A stretch of DNA of 64,000 nt, taken from the NCBI GenBank assembly GCA_015179045.1, contig WHUZ01000009.1:310001-374000 (forward strand), in the 5' to 3' direction. This document shows, piece after piece, positions 46,846-57,630 of the stretch. Position 1 is the stretch's first letter; every line of letters starts with the position of its first letter. The notes below the pieces were generated by a model. It made no database searches. It had not been told where the DNA came from and saw only the letters and a list, made by a program, of their open reading frames with translations. The position numbers and the translations under genes are program-made. The stretch is from Kalaharituber pfeilii (lineage: Eukaryota > Ascomycota > Pezizomycetes > Pezizales > Pezizaceae).

Positions 46846-48317
46846 GATGGCCTTCGATGATTGCTTAAAGGGATGGGTCCGGAAAAGCCCTGCGGAAATG
46901 AAAGAAAACTGCCGTATAAGACCTTCCCCAAAATGCTATTCCGATGAAGATTTAGAGAGGCCGCTAAGTGGAAGGGTGACCTGGAGTTGAAATAACTAGA
47001 GCTAGAGGGTCTCTGTCACAATATGGACTAAGATAATCAAAGAGTTCTAAAGCAGATACCTGCACGCACAGGGTTGGCTAATAGGACAAGCTTGTTCTGG
47101 GAGCCTGAGTGGAATGCATACTCGTACTTATTTGCGAGGCTGAGGGGATACATCCAAAGTTGCGAGTTTGCAAGAAATGATCTTTCCTTATATGGGTTAG
47201 CGCGTCCTGTGGATACAGGGCTGCCCGATGCAGCGTTGCTATTCATACAGGTCATTATTGAGGTCGAATTCCCATTTGCTCCAGTTTTGCTGCCGTCAGT
47301 GCTATGCCACTTGATAGAGCTTGTAGCAATATGAACATTCCACACTGCAGCTGAAAATATTTTGCAGGTACATCATTTTTGCGAGAAGCCGCAGGTAGGT
47401 ATACTACAGACGTACAAATGAACGCTCGAGTCGTACTATATGCTCTTCGATTCCAACTACAGCTCTGTTACGTTTGTATATATGTTAGTGGTGTACGTGC
47501 TACAGAAAGGATTATCCTGAGCAAAGTTCAGAATGGAAAGTCATGTAAGCCGATATTCGCCATCTGCCTTGTGCTGACCAATGCTCTTGAGCCGCACATT
47601 TCTTCTAATGTAGACTGATCTTCGCTGCGGCGGTCAGGCCCTCCATATGCATATTCAAGGATGGCCCACATGATGCGCTTGCGACTGGTGTGATACTGTG
47701 CATACTGTACTTTATGTTTATGTCTCCTGTATTGAGTTCATAGGCTGAATTAACATTAGGTGCCCGATCAGCCAGCACATTGTTCGATCCCGTTCGGACG
47801 ATCAATGTGCGCGGCTGTGCAGCTTCAGTGCAGTGCGTAGTTTTTGGTTTAGCCCAGCCTGGAAATGACAGGTCGGCATTCAACAAGCTGCACAAGATCC
47901 TAGGCCTCCCGCAGCCATCTGGCCAAACAATTGCAAGCAAGACAGTCCGCAGCCTAGTACGTCAGCGTGCTGTGTCTAAGTGCTAAGAGCGGAGCATAAA
48001 CGGAACGGAACCAGAGTGGTAAGAGATATCATCGGGACCAAGCATAAAGAAATGCCATCGAGGGCCATGGCATTCCATGCAGTATCATCAAGTAGCCGCA
48101 ATTAAAGCTGCGAGATGGTAGTTTATAACCTATACTTGCCTCTTCCATTGCCACTCACTTGCGGGCTCGTTAGGTTTACTCAAATCTAGCAACGTTTCTA
48201 GGCACAAGCGAAAAAATTCGGGAATTGGGACGCACCTCAGGCCCCTGAATCGACATTCACTATAACCAGTTGTACGTTATTAGAATCTGCCAATTTTAAA
48301 ACGTCGTCTACTTCCCC
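46846..48317. promoter_or_regulatory. Divergent intergenic region, unit 4
   Basis: This 1.47-kb stretch separates the two start codons. The Hsp70-proximal part resembles the upstream regions of units 1 and 2 (shared TCTGTGTCAC/TCTGTCACAATATG cores). The GTCAGGCCCTCCATATGCAT block occurs at 47635-47654, and the TATA-like TTTATAACC at 48122-48129 lies 196 bp before the partner ATG. No gene is seen inside. Confidence 0.5.
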
Positions 48318-49873
48318 ATGATGTTCGGCTTCGAAGTGCCGGATGCATTACACTGGCCAACATCCTCTGGAAAGTCAAACCCACAACGCCCGCGTTAGTC
48401 TGCTTCACCAGTACACCAGCGTCTATCAGCAAGATCACTTATTGATTTGTGCGCTCAGGTAGCGAACCTTCCACTCCCATCGAGGGGGCTTCAGTTTCCT
48501 CTGCGGAACGTAGCCCCGGCGCAGGTTCGAAAACTGCCTCCTTTACCCACCAGGTACACAGTACAACTCAATCCTTCTGTCACTCTTGTTTACTATGATT
48601 TATCTACCCGCAGATGATGCTGACTTAGATGATGCTTATTATAGCACAACGGATTGATGAATTATGACCACCCAATGCAATGTGCCAACTGCAATGCACT
48701 AAAAGAACAACTCCAGGCTTCCCAAGTTAAAGAACAAAACCTCAAGGGGCAACTACTTGACTCAGATATCACCATACGGAGCGTGAGAAATGAACTTACC
48801 ACGCAGAAACGCGAAGAAGAAGCACTCAGGGGGCAACTACATGGTGCAACTGTCAACATACATAACCTGAAACAGCAACTTGGTTCGCAGAAACTGGTAG
48901 AACAGCGGCTTACAGAAGAGAGGGAAATTCTACGTGCAAAAGTCGGAAAGCTCGAAGAGGAAAAGATCCAGTATCAACTGCAAATGGATAAGCTGGTCAA
49001 ACAACAGTTAGAGTCGCGTAGAGAAGGCCTCCCATTACACCAAGACGACTCGTACTTCAGCCACGAACTGGACAACCTTGTGTCAGACATAAGGCAATGG
49101 GCCCGCACCGCTACACGAGGTCAGCCACCACTCACAAGGGAGCTGTTGCAGAATATTCGATTTCCTTCAAGCATTGTCAACGCTGTTAACAAGAGATCTC
49201 TGAATCTTTTCGACATCATTCACGCGAAGAGTATGGGAACGAGGGGGAGGACAAGACTTGTGGAGGCAATCCTTTGCCGTGAGTTGCTGGAGAGATTGAT
49301 TGATTCTCGTGAGAATCCTGTAGGCCTAAAGGTTGTGCTGTCAGATATTTCCAAGCTTATGCCATGCTCAGGTATTTCAACTCCTAAACCTGATCCCAAA
49401 TGCAGATGAATGTCAGCTAATATGGCTCTTTGAATACAGTTGAAGCTCGACAGTTATGGAAGGCCCTCACGGTTCATCGCTTGACAAACAACAATGAAAA
49501 TTTTGTGAAAGAACAGCAGCTTGAGGTTGATAAACTAACGGATTGGCTTCATTCGGCACTAGAACCCTTGTGGTGTAGCTCACCAAAGGCCACAAAACAA
49601 GGACTACGAGATATCGTCAATAAAGCTGCGCTTCTCAGTTTGGAAGTTTCCAAGTTACCCTTCATTCTAACTAACGTGCATCTTCAGTTTGAAAAGCTCG
49701 ACCCAAATTGGGAGAATGTGGATATTGAAGTGATAGAAGAGGGAGATTTGAAACCTCATCGCATGGCGGCCATCGTCCTTTGCAAGCCTTGGGGCAAATG
49801 GGAGTTTGATGCAGAAGGAAAATATGGGGACTATACTATGCTATTGAAGGGATATGTGTCGTCGTTGCATTGA
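48318..49873 (+). CDS. Coiled-coil partner protein, unit 4
   Basis: Four exons (48318-48393, 48459-48553, 48645-49371, 49440-49873) give 443 residues; a second in-frame ATG at 48321 is an alternative start. The domain order equals that of unit 2: head, CANCNALKEQL with CxxC, coiled coil, GLPLHQDDSYFSHEL, DIRQWARTATRG, RGRTRLVEAILCRELLERLI, WKALTVHRLTNNNENF, and a tail ending AEGKYG...GYVSSLH. It is 28 residues longer than unit 2. The excess lies in the coiled coil, where two similar four-heptad stretches (LKGQLLDSDITIRSVRNEL and LRGQLHGATVNIHNLKQQL) replace one. No signal or membrane segment is present. Confidence 0.85.
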
Positions 49874-51399
49874 ACTTCCTGTCCTTGCCGCATTGTCATT
49901 CCTAGCTCTCCTTTCACTTGCCGGCATACTTATGCCCAAGTTGCTAAAATGTACGTGTCTATATGCATGCGAACGTTGCGAAGGCACACTTTGAGAAATT
50001 AGCTGCTGCAGCATTGGTCCAATGTTTAGAAAGATGAGGGTAATCAAATACCTAGATACTATCAGGGTGACCACCTGTTAACGTGAAGATGGAGCATGAT
50101 GTGAATATGAACTCTGATTGAATAGTTAATCGATTATACAACACTTACATATGCAAATAAGCGACCTACTTTTTTCGTGGAAGCTAGCTGGCGCACATGC
50201 GCCTGGCAACACCTTTCATTAATATTAACCTAGAATAGTCTTTACAGAATACCAATTATATCCCATGTAGTCCCGCTAGGTGCCAACTTGAAAACAAGCG
50301 TAAGTGATAGAATGTTTGTTACCTTTCACGAGCCGCATATGACCACGTTTGGCCGTACTCATGCAGATGTACATGCGCAATCTGGGCGCTGAATACTCTG
50401 AGAAACTAGCCATTAAATCCCCTTACCACTGAGGCTAGGTGGTTGAGGGAAAAGGATTGTAACCACAAGGCTCGGCCGCTCATATGTGTGTGAGCGCAAC
50501 GATATTCAGGCCAAAGAGACCGGTATAGCTCGCCACGACGGTCATTCTCTCATGGTCAACCCAACATCGGACATAGCAAACGCGAGACAAAATTAGCAGC
50601 CGTATTCCTGAGGGCTCGCAGCGAAGCCAAGCCAAATCTTCAAATGACCATACAAAGAGTCATTTTACAATTTAGAACTCCACATAATGGCAGGATTTGC
50701 AGCTGGCAATATAATTCATGTCGCATTCACCTGTAGGCCCCGTTAACCCCATGCTGAGAAGAGTGAGGATGGCCTTGCGGAGCAATCATATGCTGGGTGC
50801 CCAACTAACCTACTAAGGATACTAACATTCGTTCAGTTCCTACTGATAATTGGTATCAAGTGGGATGTGTTTGGGACTCATGATGTGAACTCAATAGTAG
50901 TATACACGGCAGAATTTGCATTCGAATGAGCACCGAATCTGGGCGGACTCTAGCGTGATATTATCGCTGCTCATCACAGCGTAATGAAGCAGTGCGAAGA
51001 CACGAGCAGCAATTGTGGATGGACTGCAAGAAATATCTTTACATATGTTTCTTGTAGAATGTATTTCCCGGTCATTAGTTGCTTCACTCTAAGAAAGCGA
51101 AATAAACAAACCCTCTGAGATGCTATCCTCAGAAATCAAACTGCAACTCTTTCCCCCGTATGGCCAGCTCTCGCATCCTGACGTGATCTGCTCACCTCCA
51201 CACGGAGGTTGTAACCACTGTATGCGCCTCTTGGTCAACCAAGCTAGCCTCTTGGTCAACCAAGCTAGCCTCTTGGTGTGCATTCCCATTTCCGAACAGG
51301 TTTCTGCGAGACCACAATTTTCATCCTTCGAACCCTCCTCTTCCTAAGTATTCTAGCAACGTTACACACCCCCATAAGCGCCTCTATCTCCTCACCACT
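49874..51399. other. Intergenic, no gene recognised
   Basis: No protein-like ORF or transposon end is evident. The only structure is the direct repeat at 51227-51268. Confidence 0.5.
51227..51268. repeat. Two exact 21-bp direct repeats
   Basis: The unit CCTCTTGGTCAACCAAGCTA-G occurs twice in tandem, followed by a partial third copy (CCTCTTGGT). Each unit contains the short palindrome TTGGTCAACCAA. Confidence 0.9.
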
Positions 51400-51795
51400 T
51401 CACGCCTCGTCATCACCCTCATCCTCACTCCCCTCAAGCGGTGTTAATACGTCCTCGTCCGCTTCCCCTTCATTATCTTCCTTCTTGCCCTTATCATTCT
51501 CCTTCCCATTTCCACACGTGCGCTTATGTTCCACAAAGTCCTCCCCATTCTTCATCCAGAGGACACATTTAGCGCAAAAGAATTTGCTTTGGTAACCATG
51601 TATTGAGAGGGAGTGACGTTGGAGGCTGTGGAGGGTGGAAAACTCGGGTTTCCCGGGACAGAGTGAGCAGTGGAAATGGGACGGGGAGGAGGAGGAGTTA
51701 CCAGCAGGGCATTCCTGCTGGTGGAGGCGGAGGGAGTCGAGTGTCGGGTACCAAGTGATGCAAGCGGGACAGTACGGGCGAGTGGTATACGGCAT
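51400..51795 (-). CDS. Small three-finger zinc protein
   Basis: A single exon of 131 residues from MPYTTRPYCPAC. Three zinc-finger-like motifs follow one another: CPAC...H...C (about 9-29, C2HC), FHCSLC...H....H (about 42-65, C2H2) and FFCAKC...H...C (about 71-93, C2HC). A charged Lys/Glu/Asp-rich tail closes the protein. Spacing and size suggest a nucleic-acid-binding or protein-binding finger protein. Mixed C2HC/C2H2 fingers of this sort occur in fungal proteins of unknown role and in transposon-linked ORFs. There is no neighbour to suggest a pathway. Confidence 0.65.
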   Translation of the reverse strand: MPYTTRPYCPACITWYPTLDSLRLHQQECPAGNSSSSPSHFHCSLCPGKPEFSTLHSLQRHSLSIHGYQSKFFCAKCVLWMKNGEDFVEHKRTCGNGKENDKGKKEDNEGEADEDVLTPLEGSEDEGDDEA

Positions 51796-54207
51796 TGTAC
51801 GTCAATCGAGAATAGGATGATTATGCTGTGTGCTTGAGTTCCTAAAACTTAGGAAAAACGAGACTAGAGAAAACAACAGAGGTTAGGGTGCATGGGGGAG
51901 GTACTAAGTATTTATGGGTATGCTTACTTAAGGTTGGCATTACCTTGCTTTTTTTGAGTATTTTGCGTGGAACTCACTACCAGACATAGCCGTCGCCTCT
52001 CAAATTTCATGCAACCGCTGGTTACGAGACTATACCAGACTCAGAACTCAACAATGTCTCTAAATCAGAATGGCACGGCAAGGTTAGGGAATTACAAGAC
52101 TGTCCACCAGGGAATCTGCACTACAATACTACTAATCTACGGTCTCGTCAAATTGTCAATTTATTAACACTCGAGATATGATAAAGACAACATTGGGCGT
52201 AGATCTGTTCTGGTACTCAGACTTTCTTGGCTCGCTAAAATAAAAAATTAAGTCTCTCTAGTTGCGATCTACTCCACGCACCGTAGCTACCCTCTGCATT
52301 AACCCAAGCCCCGCTCTGCCTTGAATTATTCCACGTTGCATGCTTGCATAGGCAACGTCCTTTGGGATTCGGAACGTGTTTAGACGGGATTTAATACATT
52401 TTAATCCTAGAATACCTTAACCCAGTAGCGCAGCTAGCAGAAAGCAAATAATGCCAATCGACACTCATAGGACGTTTCTTATTCCCAATCGATCTCGACA
52501 GCCGACAACCTAGAAAAGCTAACATTCACGACTCCGGACGGCGAGAATTTTTAACTAACCGTCCTCCGGCCAGTTGGGCTCCCAATCGCAATTAATTGAA
52601 GAAAGCAGTACCTTTGATATATCTACATCTACCAACAGGATTATCCTCATAGCCAATGTTCACAGTAGGAAAGCAATCAGCAAAAGGAGGGAACTTGGTG
52701 ATCTTGTTTGCTATTTACTTTTTTACATCTTCGATAAGCTTGTACGGATTCATCGTTTCTCATCGAATAACGTTAATGTTTAGATATTAGTAGTGATACA
52801 GTACCAAATACTGAAGCCTTCTGCGTATACACAACGTTAGGCACATCAATCTAAGTATCTATGTGGGCCTCGTTCATGCATCACCACCCTAGCCTCGTCC
52901 CCAACTCAACCAATCCCACAGCCGCGTACGCGCCAAGCGCAATTCCAATTACTCACTCAGCCGCACTCCTAGGCGCTCACCCAGCAGCAGCATGCATCTA
53001 ATTTAACATGTAAGGCCTCCAACCCCGCCCACAACACAGGCTCCCCTACCCCGCTTTTTCCTGCGGCTCTTACTTGTGCGTTTCAGTTCCCAAGAGAATG
53101 TCACTGATGCGGGAATGCGCAGTTGCATAGACAGCGCCGCCCTTGACGGCACCTAAACATTTACCGTTGTGTCCATGTTGACGCGTACGTACCCTAGCTC
53201 TAGTGCCAGGCCGGCATTAGGCGGACAGGGTTTAAATTACATATGTAAGTAGATCACATGTCTAAGGCTACTTAGGCTCGATCAAGCAAACAAACAGTCG
53301 GGCCTCTATAAGTGCAACCAGATTAAGGTACGTACGTCGACAAATTTGAAATATGTTCTTCTCTGGAAAGAAACGTGCATTTTCTTGACCCTTACGTAGC
53401 CCTGTAATATACCAAAGAAAATAGCACATGAAGAGTACGTACCATAGTGCAGGTACTTAGGTGTATACACATCAATACGGTGACGTGCCGGATACTTTGT
53501 GCGCATGTTCAGTATATCTGCTCGCAGGAGGCCTTGCATATATACATGACAGATTTGAGCAACTATGTAGGCAGTCGCGGGTCACCCCGGCGCAACGTAA
53601 ACATCACGTCAGTCAGGCCCACTGTCGATATATATCGATCTGCCTAGCTGCATTATGTATCAAACCGGCCACAGCGTGCTTCCCGCGGCGCGGCCGGCCG
53701 CACCATCGTAGGAGGCCTAATGAGACAGGCTACGAGAGTCCACATATCTACACCCACGTGATTTGCACGTGGGCAGTAAAGGCGTACTATAATGGATTGT
53801 TTGGGCGTATGACCCACTCTACATCCATCAATCCACCTGAGAAGGCAACAGGACACTCGACAAAGAAATCAATTGAGATACTATCGTGATGGGGCACTTC
53901 ATTGTTAGCCAACTGATCACAATATCCTAGTATCGGTAGTGTTGGTAATAGAGCGTTTAGATGTATATGTGGCTGCCCTCCAAACCCAGAGCAGACTTAA
54001 CCATATTATGTACTTATATATCCACGACATGACTAAAACAAAATGAAAACGAAATTGATAATATAGAGTCGGAATTGCATGAATAAACGCAGTCAACTAA
54101 AATCAAAACATGCTGCATCGTGGACTTTTAGGATTGTACCGCCACCTCGCTTCATTAACGAAAAACAGTTCACATATACATTCTTCAGTATAGGTATTCT
54201 TGTTCAT
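51796..54207. other. Intergenic, no gene recognised
   Basis: Several ORFs of 60-142 codons exist but look random. A perfect 8-bp inverted repeat, CCCACGTG...CACGTGGG, lies at about 53755-53772. I see no transposon ends. Confidence 0.5.
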
Positions 54208-56741
54208 CTATGCCATCCCCACGGTTGTCACTTCCCCATACGTGACGCCCTGATATCTAAACTCGAACGTCAGCTGTGCTGAATGAACCCTCATCACCAA
54301 TTGATAATCTATATCGTAAAACTGTTCACCCTTGCTATTCACGGAGATTTTCAGATGTTGACGGATGCGGTTGAGGTCTGTTGTCAGTTTGCATACTGGG
54401 AATACGTCTGTACAATTGTGAATTTGAGTCAGTACGGCCGTGATATCTACAAGTGCACCAAACACAAGCTCCTGCAACCTAGGGCCTGCTGATCGCGATG
54501 AGGGTTGGGACTCACTGTGATGCAATGCATTTGTTTCTGCTTTGTCACCAGGTGAATTACTCCCAAGCAGGTAACTTTCGGTAACAAGCGGACCAAATGC
54601 TCTAGCAGGGAATTTACAGCGAAAGTCCATAACAAACTCCTTTGTTTCCGGCACAGCATCACCCTAGGGTTTTGTCAGTCTTTTTATCTTCGGTAGATAT
54701 TAAACCAAAATCGATAATACCTTACGGATGTACCAGTTCATACGATTCCTACACTTCCATTCTTCATCGTAGTTACACCAATACTTATACTTTACCGGGT
54801 CTCCAGGCCTCCAAGCCTTAATGCATTTAACGCCGTAGTTACATCGTGCTCGCCTGCTCTGAATCTTTACCATTTGGAGGCCACAGATCACAGATCCACG
54901 CACAACAGCACTCCACCTGTTGATTGCCCTTGATTAACACCAAGCCGAGCAAGCTGCAGAGACTGTGTAAACCGAAAATATGGGAACATGGGAAGCTTAC
55001 GGATTATCCGGCTGCAGAACGCGAATACCGTTCCTGTATGACTCTAGGATGGCTTCACTTAGTCTTTGGTGCAGGTAAGGTGATCCCCCAAATCCTCCCA
55101 CCATAAGCACAGACTTTGAAACAGAGATCAGTATCATACCTAGACCTATAGATTATAGGTGTGATGAATGGGAAGCTAGAATACTTACAGAAACCATCTG
55201 TCCCTCAGCGGCCACCTTATCAATCTGCTCCTTTACTAGTCTTATGACCTGTTGAATGACGGGCTCAAAGATGTCTCTCATTTCGTCTCTGTCTATTTCC
55301 AAGTACCCATCATAGATTCTTCTTTCCTCGTCATCACCATTAATAATCCCTCCAAGATCACAGTCCATAAACTCTTGGTCTTCTGCGTCAGTGAATTTTC
55401 GTTTTAACCGCTCATCGAAGTCCTTCATCATCTTGGTATATGGCCGACTCTTTTGTACCATTTCCTCGAAACTATCACGAATATAGGAATTGAATTGTGA
55501 GCAAACGGCAAAGATCGGTTCTTGGATCCCAATCTTACAGGTCGTTTCCCAGTCGTCGCTTAGCAAACGCCTCAAAACGGCGGTTTATGAAAACAGAACC
55601 ACATAAACCGCCACCAACACATACCTCCTCCACTCGCAATTGAGGCCGACGGGTGAGGATTTTGTATGTGACAAGGTCCTATACACCTGTGTACTGAGTC
55701 AAGTGCAAGACCACTTTACGCTTCCTGATGTTATGAATGATGTTACTCACCACAGTTCCACCACCACAATCAGCTACCACGAAGATATCTCCTTCCTATA
55801 CATCACGATGCCCCTTTTAGTTAAATTCAGCTTGTTAAGTGCCTGGAAAGACACAGATGCAGCAGTGTCGTGGAGAACAAGTGCAGACCTTCAGTAGTCC
55901 CTCGTACATACGGGTGAGGCATTGCATTGCTGCGGCTTCTGGTTCTGCAATCAGCACTATGTCTTGGGGTGTACCGATGCCAGCACGGTTTGCAGCTTCC
56001 AATGTCAATGCTTTGGCTGCATCACTCCAAACCTGCTCACAGAATTAGACCATGAACGCTCAATTTGTATCGTCACAGGCAGCGTGCCGTTGCCGTACCG
56101 CAGGGATTGTGAGATGGTACTCAATAGGTATTACTTTCCAGAATTCTGCTCCATAGGTCTTACTTAAAGTCTCGAGGGTATGTGTTTTGAGAGCTGAAAG
56201 ATAATCTGTGACGACGTCAACAGGCTTTTTACCCAAGGGTATGTTTGCTCTATGCTTGGCGAGATCAAGGGGATCTGCCAACACTTTGTTCTCCTGAGAA
56301 GGGTCCAACAGGAGTTTCATGAACTGCAATAGCGCGCCGTTCCTTGCTTGACTGCGAGCTGTACCCTCTTCAGCGGCTTGACACCCCCATTTAAAGCCTC
56401 CGGAGACCGGATATCGCATCTCGGAGGGTATTTTATCCAAGTCTTGTTTCCCCTTCGCCACAAGCGTTAGCATAAAGCAAAGCACGTTCAAGCTCACAGG
56501 CTTGTTCGAGGAAAGATTATCTTACGGTAGCCCCAGGCCATTGTCGTATGGGCTCTGCCGTGAGCGGCTCGGCAATCGTGCTTGCCTAATGCCGAAATTA
56601 CGAACATCAGTAGAGTTCCGAGGTATTTTCTTCTGTACTGACTGACACGGACAGGAGAGGGAAGCTACCTACCCATGCGACACCCGAATAAGTGGTCCCG
56701 AAATCTATTCCGATGATGATCCGCTGTTGCCCGGTAGCCAT
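54208..56741 (-). CDS. Hsp70-like ATPase, unit 5, diverged
   Basis: Eleven exons in the same order and phases as the other units, from MATGQQRIIIGIDFGTTYSG to GEVTTVGMA; about 590 residues, no stop found. Nucleotide-binding motifs are intact (GIDFGTTYSG, ADCGGGT, MVGGFGGSPYL). The IRQWPGAT micro-exon and the SRRARCNYGV block are kept, but overall sequence differs much more from units 2-4 than they do from each other. Exon 4 ends in a plain GT (GTCTGC) donor. The C-terminal region ends in the RVHSAQLTFEFRYQG strand pattern shared by all units. The gene is divergent from the coiled-coil gene at 57631, 890 bp away. It is probably the oldest split in the array. Confidence 0.87.
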
Positions 56742-57630
56742 TATGGGGACACTGCAATATGTATCAACGGTGCTAAAGTCGACTTTCGAAGACCCTCAAG
56801 TAGTTTGCAGCGCGGACGCCCAGTGTGCCTGCGATGGGAGGGGGGAAGGGGGGAATTATCGGTGCTATCCGTAGAGCTCCTGTTCAAGACAGTAGCAGAG
56901 TGGCGAACGTTGGAGTGGAATCTCCTGTCCGACACCCGGATATATATTACTTGGGGGGAGAAGGTTTATCAGCTGCACAATGGTGCAGCAGCTGGGTGCC
57001 TGACAAGGAGCAGCCGCAGCGCTGCGGGCGTGCTGAGTACAACCAAGACGAATGCATTCGACTTGCTGCACGATTGCGAGCCCTGCCAGGTGAGGGGTAA
57101 GTAGAGCGTCGATCGCCGCACTGCGCTGGGCTGAGGCCGGCAGGCCCGCTGCGGTGCGGGGGAAGGGTCTCCGTGGGCGCTCCCGCAGCAGCCTCGCGCC
57201 TAAGATACAGTCATGTACAGCACCACTGTTCATGCTGCGGCACGCATCTCCCGTTTCGGCGTGTGGTGGCAGGCGGCACAGCTGTGCGGATCAGCAGCAC
57301 GCTCCGGCTGCTAGCACCCACCCCCTCCCGCTCCCCTCCCCCCCAGCTCACCTCCCTGCTGCGCGAGAGGAATAAAGCCATCCGCAAGGTACATGCTCTC
57401 CTATACATTCGCAAGAACGTCGCACTCTCAGAACTCCTCCGTGGGCTGTACATGCGTTGGCATACGCGGACTTGATACAGACTGGGCAAAGGGGATACTT
57501 GTGCACCGACAATCTGGAGCAAGGTAAATTCTGGAAACCCAAGCACTGGTGGCAGGCACAAATGTTTCTGCTCTTTCCATGCCCTGCAAACAAAAGCTAG
57601 GGGGCTGACCAGGACTGATTCAAGGCTACG

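Noticed and set aside
53755..53772. CCCACGTG inverted repeat as an E-box regulatory site
   Set aside because: Isolated, with no gene in reach on either side.
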